The notes under the pieces were generated by a model. It ran no database searches. It had not been told where the DNA came from and saw only the letters and a list, made by a program, of their open reading frames with translations. The position numbers and the translations under genes were made by a program. Below are positions 8,452 through 17,048 of a DNA stretch of 64,000 nucleotides, one piece after another. The DNA is from FEN-1297 sp963834015 (GTDB lineage: Bacteria > Bacteroidota > Ignavibacteria > Ignavibacteriales > Ignavibacteriaceae), in assembly GCA_963834015.1 (NCBI GenBank), contig CAWIAG010000002.1, positions 992,001 through 1,056,000 of the forward strand. The letters run 5' to 3'. Each line of letters starts with the position of its first letter. The stretch's first letter is position 1.

Positions 8452-8784
8452 TTATCTGCCTATACTGTCTAAGTGTTCTTTCTTTTTAAGAAGTGCTGTT
8501 TCGTCTTCGACGTGATCAGGATCTGAAACACAGCAGTCAACAGGGCAAACTTCCTGGCATTGAGGTGCATCATGAAAACCTTTGCATTCTGTGCATTTAT
8601 CAGGTACCACATAAAAAAAGTCATTAGAGAAGAAGCCTGTTGCTCCTGAAGGAGTTGCATCCCCTTCTCCATATGTTTGGCCGACAAATTCCCAACTTGT
8701 TCCGCCTTCATATATTGCATTATTTGGACATTCAGGTTCGCATGCACCACAATTAATACATTCATCGTTTATTTTAATTGCCAT
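8452..8784 (-). CDS. 2[4Fe-4S] ferredoxin, Chlorobium-like, copy 1
   Basis: A 110-residue low-potential ferredoxin. Cluster motif one is Cys9-x2-Cys12-x2-Cys15-x3-Cys19-Pro. Motif two is Cys64-x2-Cys67-x8-Cys76-x3-Cys80-Pro, with the eight-residue expansion of Chlorobium/Allochromatium-type ferredoxins. An extra insert of about 40 residues separates the motifs, and Cys84/Cys85 follow. Such proteins feed 2-oxoacid:ferredoxin oxidoreductases and similar enzymes. An AAGGAG site precedes the ATG, and a terminator follows closely, so it can be a one-gene transcript. A paralogue lies about 320 bases upstream. Confidence 0.95.
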   Translation of the reverse strand: MAIKINDECINCGACEPECPNNAIYEGGTSWEFVGQTYGEGDATPSGATGFFSNDFFYVVPDKCTECKGFHDAPQCQEVCPVDCCVSDPDHVEDETALLKKKEHLDSIGR

Positions 8785-9105
8785 TTTTATCTCCTTGAGT
8801 TCGTTACTAAATGATTATTATAATTTTATATTAAAATTCGAGCTTTATTTCATATTATTGGGCTAAATCTATGCCAATCAATATTATATAATTGGCCGGA
8901 AATGAAATCAATGTTATTTCATATTTCGTTGATTACAAATTATTTGGAGTGCAAAATTGATGAATTATTTTTTCAATTGTGAGAATTAATTAAAACCTAT
9001 TTCTCTAAATTGGCCCCTTAAAATGATTCAATAATTTAAATTTTGGCAAGTTTTGGATAAAAAAAGTTTAAATATTTCTAAAATTAAACCTTGGTGAAGT
9101 AAAAT
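8785..9105. other. Intergenic region between the two ferredoxin genes
   Basis: No open frame of note. It holds an AT-rich imperfect hairpin at about 8907-8936 (GAAATGAAAT against ATTTCATATTTC). At 9066-9089 is a weak minus-strand stem, GTTTAA/TTAAAC, followed by a T run, which may terminate the second ferredoxin transcript. The promoter of the first ferredoxin must lie here, but I see no convincing boxes. Confidence 0.5.
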
Positions 9106-9438
9106 TTACCTTCCTATGCCGTCTAAATATTCCTTTCTTGCTAAAAGAGTTGCTTCGTCTTCAATATGGTTTGTATCCGGCACACAGCAGTCTACGGGAC
9201 AAACAGCAGCACACTGGGGTTCGTCATGAAAACCCTTACATTCTGTACATTTATCCGGAACAATGTAAAAGAAATCAGCTGAAAAAAAGCCTGAAGCACC
9301 GGAAGGTGCAGAATCTTCTGATCCATACGTTTTACCAGCTAATTCCCAATTAACACCGCCTTCATAAATTGCAGTATTCGGGCATTCGGGTTCGCATGCA
9401 CCACAATTGATGCATTCTTGTGTTATCATTATTGCCAT
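9106..9438 (-). CDS. 2[4Fe-4S] ferredoxin, Chlorobium-like, copy 2
   Basis: A 110-residue paralogue of the neighbouring ferredoxin, about three quarters identical by eye. It has the same cysteine layout (9, 12, 15, 19 and 64, 67, 76, 80) and the same central insert ending in GASGFFSADFFYIVPDKC. Differences cluster in the insert and the C-terminal helix rather than around the clusters. It has its own upstream and downstream spacers, so the two copies are probably expressed separately. The pair likely arose by tandem duplication, and which redox partners each serves cannot be told. Confidence 0.95.
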   Translation of the reverse strand: MAIMITQECINCGACEPECPNTAIYEGGVNWELAGKTYGSEDSAPSGASGFFSADFFYIVPDKCTECKGFHDEPQCAAVCPVDCCVPDTNHIEDEATLLARKEYLDGIGR

Positions 9439-9609
9439 ATAAATTTTCTCCTATTTATTTTCAGTCCAGTATTCCCATAAAAATGAGAAGAAAAAATATT
9501 TGATATAATTATTCTACTCCACTTAAGAAATCAAATATTTAATAAATCTGCAATGAATTTTACTAAAACAATTGCCAAACGTCAACTAAATAAATATATA
9601 AAAAATCAA

Positions 9610-10326
9610 TTACCAACCCCCGCTTGCACCACCGCCACCAAATCCGCCCCCACCGCCCGAAAATCCTCCTCCACCGAATCCACCGCTCCCTCCAAATCCT
9701 CCACTAGAGAAACCACCGCCGAATCCGCCAGGAAAGAAAAATCCGCCTCTTCTTCTTCTTCCGCCGCGGAATATTGAAGTTATTAATAAAAATATAAACA
9801 TAAGGAATGTTACTATGCCCGAATATGAATTTCGAGAATGGCCTTTATCTTCTGCTTTATATTCTCCTTTTGTAGCAAGCATAATTGCGTTTATTCCATC
9901 CGAAATACCATCATAAAAATCATTTCTCTTGAAATCCGGTGTAACAACATTTCTGATTATAGAACTGGTAAGAGCATCCGGCAAGGCGCCTTCTAATCCG
10001 TAACCAACTTCAATCCGGATTTTTTTATCATCTTTTACGATTAAAAAGAGAACTCCATTATCATTCTTTTTCGTACCTATTTTATTTTTATCGGCAGTCT
10101 CATTTGCAAAATCTTCCAAGGGATAATCATTAATTGTGGGTACAATTAAGACCACTAGTTGGTTGGAAGTTGAATCATCGAATGTTTTTAGACGGTAATT
10201 CAGAGTACTTAATTGTTCCTGGTCAAGCGTCCCAGTTAAATCATTTGCATAGCTTTTTAAATCCGGCAGTTGCGGCTGAGCAAAACCAACAGAAATTAAA
10301 AATAGAAAAAGGAAGAGGTTTTTCAT
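9610..10326 (-). CDS. TPM-domain membrane protein with glycine-rich tail
   Basis: A 238-residue protein of the TPM (TLP18.3/Psb32/MOLO-1) family. A signal peptide probably ends at GFA before Gln17. The TPM domain spans about 20-150, with LVVLIVPTINDYPLEDFANE and GVLFLIVKDDKKIRIEVGYG. A transmembrane helix lies near 170-188, followed by a short Arg stretch and a tail of Gly, Phe and Ser. Function is not established; family members are linked to membrane protein quality control or acid phosphatase activity. It follows lemA with no gap (stop 10327, start 10326), the standard partnership. Confidence 0.9.
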   Translation of the reverse strand: MKNLFLFLFLISVGFAQPQLPDLKSYANDLTGTLDQEQLSTLNYRLKTFDDSTSNQLVVLIVPTINDYPLEDFANETADKNKIGTKKNDNGVLFLIVKDDKKIRIEVGYGLEGALPDALTSSIIRNVVTPDFKRNDFYDGISDGINAIMLATKGEYKAEDKGHSRNSYSGIVTFLMFIFLLITSIFRGGRRRRGGFFFPGGFGGGFSSGGFGGSGGFGGGGFSGGGGGFGGGGASGGW

Positions 10327-10935
10327 TTAGTTAAAATCGACCTTTGGAGCTGTTTCGGCACCTGCTGCAGCTTTAAAATACTGCTTGTCCCTGAAACCAA
10401 ACATATTTGCAAATACGGCGTTTGGAAATCTTTTAATCGCAGTATTATAACTCTGTACTATTTCATTAAATTTTCTTCTTTCAACCGCAATCCTGTTTTC
10501 AGTCCCTTCCAATTGAGCCTGAAGCTGAAGAAAATTTTCGTTTGCTTTTAGATCAGGGTAATTTTCAACAGTAACAAGCAGTCTCGATAGAGCACCGCTT
10601 AATTGTCCTTGGGCAGCTTGAAATTTTTGAAAAGATTCAGGGTCGTCAAGTATATCTTTAGTAACTTTAATTCCCCCAACGCTGGCCCTAGCTTCAGTCA
10701 CCTCAGTTAAAACACTCTTTTCAAAAGTTGCATAGCCTTTAACTGTACTAACCAAATTAGGAATAAGATCGGCCCTTCTTTGATATTGGTTTTCTACCTG
10801 GCTCCAGCCTTGATTAACTGATTCATTAAGTGTAACCAAATTGTTATATATCCCTACACCCCACATAATTAATATCACAATAAATAATAAAACTCCCCCT
10901 ACAATAGAAAGACTTATTATCATTCCTTTCTTCAT
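10327..10935 (-). CDS. lemA: LemA family protein
   Basis: A 202-residue LemA protein. It has an N-terminal membrane anchor (residues 5-28) and then a long helical domain beginning NNLVTLNESVNQGWSQVENQ, with YQRRADLIPNLV and the conserved ELEGTENRIAVERRKFN-like region. The tail contains FPNAVFANMFGF. The domain faces outside the cytoplasmic membrane; function is unknown, though LemA and TPM proteins almost always occur together. A very strong AGGAGG site precedes the ATG, so this two-gene operon should be well translated. Confidence 0.93.
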   Translation of the reverse strand: MKKGMIISLSIVGGVLLFIVILIMWGVGIYNNLVTLNESVNQGWSQVENQYQRRADLIPNLVSTVKGYATFEKSVLTEVTEARASVGGIKVTKDILDDPESFQKFQAAQGQLSGALSRLLVTVENYPDLKANENFLQLQAQLEGTENRIAVERRKFNEIVQSYNTAIKRFPNAVFANMFGFRDKQYFKAAAGAETAPKVDFN

Positions 10936-11118
10936 TAGACCTCCTGAATGGCTGATTTCTAAATTGGTTGAGAGTTTTTATTTTACTTACTATTGAATTT
11001 ATTTAAAAATACAAATAGAAAATATTTCGCAATTGAATATAACATAAATTATTAATTTATGCCGTTTTTCTCAAAAATTTTACTAAGACTATTTATAATT
11101 CAGCAGGATTTGGACTAT

Positions 11119-11958
11119 TTAGGGTTTTTTAAGTAAATAACCGTTTTGCAATAAATCCATGGCCCGGTTAGTTATATAAAGGTTTTCAACTTCCGCATAT
11201 TTTACACTGTTTTCTAAATTTCCGTTATAAAACCGGAGCCATAATAAGTCACCTATTACCAGTCCGTCAAATATCCGGTTATCAATAAAAGAATTAATTG
11301 TTAAATAACCCCATAAAATGTTCCACCCAAGGGAAAGGATTCCGCTGAAGTAATGGCCGGTATAAATTTGTCCGGAACCCGGGAAAATGTGAGATATTAT
11401 ATCGGCAAAAGTGACCGAGTATTTCTCCCGCTGTATATTATTACAAAATTCTGCCAATGTTTTATTAGAATCGACTTTACTAAATTCCCTTGTAGCTTTA
11501 TCCCACTCATCATTAAAAATATAAGCCCACCCTTTCCAATAAGATATTTCCCCGCTTTTTCTGCTAAACCTTTCGTCTGCCTTCATTGAATCAAGTAAGT
11601 CAATTGCATGGGATATTGTTCTCCTCAATATATTTGTTCTCACTATTTCGATCTTAGAATCAAATAATTCATCATTATTTCGTGCATGCATTTCGGCATT
11701 TGTAAAGTACTGTATCGCATCGGAATATTTTGCACCCATTTTATAAGACATCGCAATATATTGGTTTGCATTATATTCATACTTCTTCCCCTTATCAAAA
11801 AACAATAATCTTTTAAACTCTGTTATTGCATCAAAATACTGTTCCGTATTATAGAGCCTTAGAGAATGGTTATACTGATTGTCAATGACAATTTGAGAGA
11901 ATACTTTTGCATTGTTCAGGGTTAAAAAAAATAAAATATATTTGAAGTAACTAATCAT
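11119..11958 (-). CDS. TPR protein with PGSGQIY membrane tail (DUF5683-like)
   Basis: A 279-residue exported protein. The signal peptide probably ends at KVFS before Gln22. Tetratricopeptide-like helices fill about residues 25-185. Then comes HIFPGSGQIYTGHYFSGILS and a hydrophobic stretch, the hallmark of the DUF5683-like tail that inserts two short membrane helices. Function is unknown. It is the third gene of a set with the YidD-like protein and a sister TPR protein, which shares the same tail and overall plan, so the two are probably paralogues acting together at the envelope. Confidence 0.72.
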   Translation of the reverse strand: MISYFKYILFFLTLNNAKVFSQIVIDNQYNHSLRLYNTEQYFDAITEFKRLLFFDKGKKYEYNANQYIAMSYKMGAKYSDAIQYFTNAEMHARNNDELFDSKIEIVRTNILRRTISHAIDLLDSMKADERFSRKSGEISYWKGWAYIFNDEWDKATREFSKVDSNKTLAEFCNNIQREKYSVTFADIISHIFPGSGQIYTGHYFSGILSLGWNILWGYLTINSFIDNRIFDGLVIGDLLWLRFYNGNLENSVKYAEVENLYITNRAMDLLQNGYLLKKP

Positions 11959-11967
11959 CTATTCGCG

Positions 11968-12828
11968 TTAATTAAAGATCTTTAAGAAATAATTTTTGTC
12001 TTCAAGATATGTTTTCAAGTCATTGATAAAATTAAAACGGATATGCGCATTAAATATCTGAACAGCTGTAGCAGATCCATAAATATTGCCTCCATAAAAC
12101 CCGACAGTTAAGCTACCGAAAATCCATCCCCTCAAATTATGGCAAGCTTTAAAATTATCATAAGATAAGTATCCGGTTCCTAAAGTTGCTATAAAAGCAA
12201 ATATACCATCCCAGAGTTCATTTGCATATATCTTACCCGAACCGGGGATTATTGCAGAAAATATCGCCACTTTTAAAGGACTTTTCTCAGGCGGATCTTT
12301 TTTCCATTCATAAAAACCTTCAATACTCTTCCTTTCTGATGCAGGAAAATTCATTATAAATTTATCTTCATCGGAAAGCGGTTCTCCAGTTAACAGGAAG
12401 GAGTACATGTAAAGCGAATTCATTCCGCTGCTATCAGGATAAGCATTATTAACTATTTCCGCTGAATATTTATATCTGAATTCTGCTATATCTCCAGTTT
12501 GAAAAATTGACTTGAGAAATTCTATTCTTGCCGGTTTATAAAAAGATGAATTTTTACTAATGACATTAAATTTTTTTGCCGCTTCGTTAAAATTATTCAT
12601 CGATGAATAAGTAAGAGCTATTTTGAATTCTATTGTATCATTGGGGACAAAAGATAAAAATCTTTCATATTCGTCCGCGGCCCGCAGATAGTCTTTTTGA
12701 TCAAAAAGAAAATCGGCAAATATTTTTATATTTGAAGGTGAGAATAAATTTTCACTTACTAAATAATTTTTCTCTTGGGAAAATATTATTGAACTAAATA
12801 TAAGAAAAACAAAAAAAGAATTCTTCAT
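11968..12828 (-). CDS. TPR protein with PGSGKIY membrane tail, paralogue of the next gene downstream
   Basis: A 286-residue exported protein with a signal peptide ending around IIFS before Gln18. TPR-like helices lie near 30-130 (DYLRAADEYERFLSFVP is one repeat). The tail IIPGSGKIYANELWDGIFAF is followed by hydrophobic segments. The start overlaps the YidD-like stop by 4 bases (ATGA), indicating translational coupling. The PGSG-x-IY motif is shared with the 11119-11958 protein. I do not recognise a defined function. Confidence 0.72.
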   Translation of the reverse strand: MKNSFFVFLIFSSIIFSQEKNYLVSENLFSPSNIKIFADFLFDQKDYLRAADEYERFLSFVPNDTIEFKIALTYSSMNNFNEAAKKFNVISKNSSFYKPARIEFLKSIFQTGDIAEFRYKYSAEIVNNAYPDSSGMNSLYMYSFLLTGEPLSDEDKFIMNFPASERKSIEGFYEWKKDPPEKSPLKVAIFSAIIPGSGKIYANELWDGIFAFIATLGTGYLSYDNFKACHNLRGWIFGSLTVGFYGGNIYGSATAVQIFNAHIRFNFINDLKTYLEDKNYFLKIFN

Positions 12829-13298
12829 TCATTCTTAACAACAATTGAAGGGGAAATATAATTAATAGAATTACTATTCAAAATATAAAGAGAAGGAGGA
12901 TCATATAAATGACCATCCGGCACTCTGGGATAATGATCCGGTTTTCCAATTATATCCATGTCCCTCGTAAACCTATCAAAAAACATTAAAGAACCCTGAA
13001 ATATATTGGTTTCTTCAACAGATTGTATAAAAAAATACGAACAGGTCGGACTAAATGAGCAATTATCGCCATCTACATCTGAAATAAAAAGCCAATAAGC
13101 ATTTGCTAAAGATTTAATTACAAATCTTCCGGGATTTCTCATGTCAAAGGAATAGTCACGTTGTTGAACCGGGCTGTTAATATGATAAGGATAATCTGCC
13201 TTATCCCATTTAACCCAATCTGTTTGTGCAGTTATGCTCAAACTAAAAAGAAATTGAAAGGATAAGTTGATCCAAAATATGGAATAATTATTTTTCAT
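12825..13298 (-). CDS. YidD-like secreted protein
   Basis: A 157-residue protein containing NCSFSPTCSYFFIQSVEE with Cys80 and Cys86, then NIFQGSLMFFDRFTRD. This is the core pattern of YidD (membrane protein insertion efficiency factor). Ordinary YidD is about 70-90 residues, cytoplasmic and attached by an amphipathic helix. This one has a signal peptide ending near ITA before Gln25, a 50-residue N-terminal extension and a changed C-terminus, with DHYPRVPDGHLYDPP in place of the usual Cys-Asn-Pro segment. It overlaps the acyl-CoA dehydrogenase by 11 bases and the next TPR gene by 4. Family membership is likely; an insertion role is doubtful. Confidence 0.75.
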   Translation of the reverse strand: MKNNYSIFWINLSFQFLFSLSITAQTDWVKWDKADYPYHINSPVQQRDYSFDMRNPGRFVIKSLANAYWLFISDVDGDNCSFSPTCSYFFIQSVEETNIFQGSLMFFDRFTRDMDIIGKPDHYPRVPDGHLYDPPSLYILNSNSINYISPSIVVKNE

Positions 13299-14433
13299 CT
13301 ATGATGGCTCTTGATATGACTATTTTTTGAATTTCCGAAGTACCCTCATAAATTTTTGTAATTTTTGAATCCCTAAGATATCTTTCAACCTGGTATTCTC
13401 TCACATACCCATAACCACAGAGGATTTGAATTGCTTCAAGTGCACTTTCGACAGCTACTTTAGAAGAATATAGTTTTGCTATTGCGGCCTTTTTAAAGTA
13501 CTTTTTCCCTGCATCTTTAACCACAGCAGCTTTTAGTGTTAGAAGTTTTGCGGCGTCCACTTTAATAGCCAGATCTGCAAGTTTAAACTGAATTGCCTGT
13601 AAATCGGAAATACGCTGTCCAAATGTTTTTCTTTCTTTCGAATATTTTAATGAGGCTTCCAGAGAAGCTTCTGCAACTCCCACCGCTTTAGCTGCAATGC
13701 CGATCCTGCCTCCGTTTAAAGAATACATTGCAAAATTAAACCCCTTACCTTCTTCACAGACAAGGTATCTTACGGGTACTTTACAATTCCCGAAAGTAAG
13801 TGAGGAAGTATCAGAACTTCGGATCCCCAGTTTGTCCTCTTTGTTGCTATAATCCAAACCAGGTGTACCCTTTTCAATAATAATTGTTGAAATTCCATGA
13901 TGTCTTTTATATTTATCTGTTTTAGCTATTAAAAGGACATAATCAGCAGATTGGCCGTTTGTAATCCAATTTTTTGTTCCGTTAATTACATAATAATCTC
14001 CATCTTTTTCCGCTGTTGTCTTCTGGCGGGTTGCATCGCTCCCTGCTTCGGGTTCCGATAGTGCAAAAGCACCAAGTTTTTCTCCCTTTGCAAGAGAAGT
14101 TAAATAATTTTCTTTTATAAAATCTGATCCATATTTTTCCAGCCCGAAGCATAAGAGTGAATTATTTACTGAGATGATAAGACCGACACTTGCATCAACT
14201 TTAGAAATTTCAATCTTTGCAAGAACATAGCTGATTGTATCAAGCCCTGCACCGCCGTATTCAGTTGGAACCATCATCCCCCAAAACCACAATTCATCAA
14301 GTTTCTTTATAATATCTTCGGGAAACTCACCTCTAATATCCCGTTGAAAGGCATATGGTGCCACTTCAGTTTGTGCAAATTCTCGTGCAGTATCACGTAT
14401 CATTACATGTTCTTCTGTAAGATCGAAGTTCAT
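13288..14433 (-). CDS. Acyl-CoA dehydrogenase
   Basis: A 381-residue FAD enzyme that oxidises acyl-CoA to trans-2-enoyl-CoA. AFALSEPEAGSDATRQKTTA is the FAD and substrate block, NGTKNWITNG follows, and the catalytic Glu lies in IYEGTSEIQ near the C-terminus, the position used by short- and medium-chain enzymes. The frame opens 21 residues earlier at 14496, but the ATG at 14433 (MNFDLTEEHVMIRDTAREFA) gives the family N-terminus and length. No other beta-oxidation or ETF genes are adjacent. Chain-length specificity cannot be assigned. Confidence 0.93.
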   Translation of the reverse strand: MNFDLTEEHVMIRDTAREFAQTEVAPYAFQRDIRGEFPEDIIKKLDELWFWGMMVPTEYGGAGLDTISYVLAKIEISKVDASVGLIISVNNSLLCFGLEKYGSDFIKENYLTSLAKGEKLGAFALSEPEAGSDATRQKTTAEKDGDYYVINGTKNWITNGQSADYVLLIAKTDKYKRHHGISTIIIEKGTPGLDYSNKEDKLGIRSSDTSSLTFGNCKVPVRYLVCEEGKGFNFAMYSLNGGRIGIAAKAVGVAEASLEASLKYSKERKTFGQRISDLQAIQFKLADLAIKVDAAKLLTLKAAVVKDAGKKYFKKAAIAKLYSSKVAVESALEAIQILCGYGYVREYQVERYLRDSKITKIYEGTSEIQKIVISRAIIDEK

Positions 14434-14682
14434 ATTACACCATTTTAGTAATTTATTATCAATTTTAGCAATATAATATTTGGGAAGTGTAATCAATACT
14501 AAATTTTTGATCTAAATCAAAGCTTTTAAATACTGAAATTTGTCATAGAAAATAATCCAATATTCTTTTTTAAGCAATAATAATAGATAAAAAATTACCT
14601 GCGTCACTTATGTAGCAAATCAATTTTGTACTAACAAATGAATTCTTATATTAGAACCATTAATAAATAAGATGTAAAAAAA

Positions 14683-15768
14683 ATGGGTGATGAAACTAAA
14701 ATTGCAGTTCAAGAAAAAAAGGTGACTCAATTAAAGGGTATGACTTTAGATGAGTTAAAAAACTATTTCGCGAGCATTGGGAAACCACGATTCAGAGGCG
14801 AGCAAATTTTCAACTGGTTATATAATCATCTGGTAACTGATTATGATGATATGTCTAATATCCCTAAAGTGCTTAGAAATGAATTAAAAGAAATTACCGA
14901 GTTAAAAACATTAGAGAATTTAACTTCTGAAGCTTCACCGATTACAGGTACCAAAAAATATATTTTTGAGACTAATGATAAGCTCAAGATAGAATCTGTT
15001 GTAATTCCTGAAGAAAAAAGGACGACAATCTGCCTTTCAACTCAAGTAGGATGTCCTCTTGATTGCACATTCTGTGCTACGGGTCTGATGGGTTATAAAA
15101 GAAATCTGACAACAGGTGAAATTTTTGATCAGTATCAGCTCGCAGCTAAGGACTTTGGTAAAGATAATATTACTAACATTGTCTTTATGGGAATGGGCGA
15201 ACCCTTGCTAAATTATAACAACACAGTTAAAGCTCTCCGAATATTCTCAGAAGAACTCACTACAGGTGTAAGTATTAAAAAGGTTACTTTATCCACAGCA
15301 GGAATTGCTCCTAAAATACGCGATCTTGCCGATGCTAATCTTAAGGTTAAACTCGCCTTTTCTCTTCATTCATGTTTTGAAGATATACGGTCAAAGATAA
15401 TGCCAATTAATAATAAATACAGCTTAAAGCAAAACATTGATGCTGTAAAATATTATGCAAAGCGTACCGGGCTAAGAATTACTTTTGAATATTTAATGCT
15501 TAAAGGCATAAATGACCGTGAAGAAGATGTGAATGCATTAATCGGGTTATGCAGTGAACTCCCATCTAAAATCAATATCATACCTTTTAATTCTCTAAAA
15601 CATATGCATCCGTATGGATTTGCTGCTGAATTAGAGCCCACACCAATTCAAAGGATTGATGAGTTTGTTGAAAAATTGAGAAATAAAAACATTACCGTCA
15701 TGATTAGAGATACACAGGGCGATGATATTTCGGCGGCATGCGGTCAGCTTGCAATTAAATTTGAATAA
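14683..15768 (+). CDS. rlmN: Dual-specificity 23S rRNA/tRNA adenine-C2 methyltransferase
   Basis: A 361-residue radical SAM enzyme methylating C2 of A2503 in 23S rRNA and A37 in some tRNAs. The cluster motif is Cys124-x3-Cys128-x2-Cys131 within STQVGCPLDCTFCATG, the SAM block is GMGEPLLNY, and the C-terminal catalytic Cys353 sits in ISAACGQLA. The N-terminal accessory domain has GKPRFRGEQIFNWLY. An alternative start at Met20 would still keep this domain. A short gap of 23 bases leads to a second RNA methyltransferase on the same strand. Confidence 0.96.
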   Translation: MGDETKIAVQEKKVTQLKGMTLDELKNYFASIGKPRFRGEQIFNWLYNHLVTDYDDMSNIPKVLRNELKEITELKTLENLTSEASPITGTKKYIFETNDKLKIESVVIPEEKRTTICLSTQVGCPLDCTFCATGLMGYKRNLTTGEIFDQYQLAAKDFGKDNITNIVFMGMGEPLLNYNNTVKALRIFSEELTTGVSIKKVTLSTAGIAPKIRDLADANLKVKLAFSLHSCFEDIRSKIMPINNKYSLKQNIDAVKYYAKRTGLRITFEYLMLKGINDREEDVNALIGLCSELPSKINIIPFNSLKHMHPYGFAAELEPTPIQRIDEFVEKLRNKNITVMIRDTQGDDISAACGQLAIKFE

Positions 15769-15791
15769 AATATGTTATTTTTCCATTATTC

Positions 15792-16334
15792 ATGAAAAAA
15801 CTGACTCACGACGAAATATCTCAAAATAGGAGTACCCTTGAAACTCTTGACAGGGTTAAAAAACTTCCAGTTTATGTTCTGCTTGATAGTATTCGAAGCA
15901 ATTATAATGTAGGTTCAATTTTCAGAACTTCAGATGGGGTAATGATTGAAAAATTATTTTTGTGTGGTTACACGCCGCATCCCCCTAAAAAAGAAATTCT
16001 TAAGACTGCACTGGGTTCAACTGAGAGTGTAAGATGGGAGTATTTTAAAAATTCAAAAGATATTATTCTAAAATTGAAAAGTGAGGGAATTAAAATTTGT
16101 GCCCTCGAACTAACCAACAATAGTAAACCGTACTATAGTGTATCTGAAGGAGATTTTCCTGTAGCCCTCGTCATTGGTAATGAAATAACCGGGGTTTCGC
16201 AAGAACTTATTGATTTGTGTGACTTTTCAATTGAAATCCCCCAATACGGAATAAAACAATCATTAAATGTTGCTGTAGCATACGGTGTAGCTATTTTTGA
16301 ACTAAGGAAAATTTTTGACTTAAATTGCAAATAA
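15792..16334 (+). CDS. SpoU/TrmH-family RNA 2'-O-methyltransferase
   Basis: A 180-residue SPOUT-fold methyltransferase. Motif 1 is SNYNVGSIFRTSD with the catalytic Arg, motif 2 is LVIGNEITGVSQELIDLCD, and motif 3 is IEIPQYGIKQSLNVAVAYGV, which forms the trefoil knot binding SAM. It is shorter than TrmB/RlmB types and lacks an N-terminal substrate-binding domain. The target (tRNA or rRNA) cannot be given. It follows rlmN closely, so the two form a small RNA-modification operon. Confidence 0.92.
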   Translation: MKKLTHDEISQNRSTLETLDRVKKLPVYVLLDSIRSNYNVGSIFRTSDGVMIEKLFLCGYTPHPPKKEILKTALGSTESVRWEYFKNSKDIILKLKSEGIKICALELTNNSKPYYSVSEGDFPVALVIGNEITGVSQELIDLCDFSIEIPQYGIKQSLNVAVAYGVAIFELRKIFDLNCK

Positions 16335-16383
16335 AAAAAACTATTTTATCGAAAATGATTCTAGTCGGATTCGCAGGTTTACA

Positions 16384-17040
16384 TCAAACAGCACTAGTAA
16401 AAAATTCTTCACCGTTATCTTTAATATGAATCATTAGCAAATTAGCACGAACAAGTTTAACCAGCGTTCTGGAGGATCTTCTTTCGGATATATTACCCAA
16501 ATTGCTTAAGGATTTTACTGATATTGTGTCATTTTTCGTTAAATAATCGAAAACAATTTTTTCAATTGGGCCTATAAAATATTTTTTCAATTGCAGTTCA
16601 TTTGTTTGGGCTCTAAGTATCCTTACCATTTCTTTGCTCGCCTGAATACATTTATCATTCACCCTGATTGTTACTATTGCTTTATTAATATCAAATTCGG
16701 GTAGAAAGTCCTGAATTCTGTGAGGCTTTTTCTTAGATTCAGGAATTTCAACCACCACTATCTCTTTTCCGTTCATGTCAATATATTCTAGATTGAATAG
16801 CACTGGAGGTTCACAGTAATTAAGAGCCGTATCATTGATTAACTCACTTTCTGATTTTTCACTTTCTACCCCAACAATTTCTTTATTATCATCGATCCCG
16901 AAAAGGATAAAACCACCTTTAGTATTTGCAAAAGCTATCATTTCTTTGGAAATTTTTTCACTAGTAGAAAATTTGCGCTTAAATTCGCAATAAAGATTTT
17001 CGCCCCCTTCAATCAAATCTTTTAATTCAGATTTCTTCAT
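16384..17040 (-). CDS. AlbA_2 (Schlafen-type) domain protein
   Basis: A 218-residue protein. The AlbA_2 domain covers about residues 10-130: LYCEFKRKFSTSEKISKEMIA, then AFANTKGGFILFGIDDN with the GG-x-hydrophobic nucleotide loop, and IVVVEIPESKKKPHR. The C-terminal third, with SLSNLGNISERRSSRTLVKL, looks like a winged helix. Such proteins are annotated as putative DNA-binding regulators or ATPases; few are characterised. It starts 8 bases after the mtgA stop, so it is cotranscribed with mtgA. It ends 49 bases from the convergent methyltransferase gene, with no visible terminator. Confidence 0.85.
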   Translation of the reverse strand: MKKSELKDLIEGGENLYCEFKRKFSTSEKISKEMIAFANTKGGFILFGIDDNKEIVGVESEKSESELINDTALNYCEPPVLFNLEYIDMNGKEIVVVEIPESKKKPHRIQDFLPEFDINKAIVTIRVNDKCIQASKEMVRILRAQTNELQLKKYFIGPIEKIVFDYLTKNDTISVKSLSNLGNISERRSSRTLVKLVRANLLMIHIKDNGEEFFTSAV

Positions 17041-17048
17041 ATTATTTA

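Noticed and set aside
8907..8936. AT-rich hairpin between the ferredoxin genes as a terminator
   Set aside because: The stem has a bulge, no T run follows on the minus strand, and it lies about 170 bases past the gene end.
9553..9777. Thr/Ser/Ala-rich plus-strand frame
   Set aside because: It is the antisense of the glycine-rich tail of the TPM protein and has the composition expected of a shadow.
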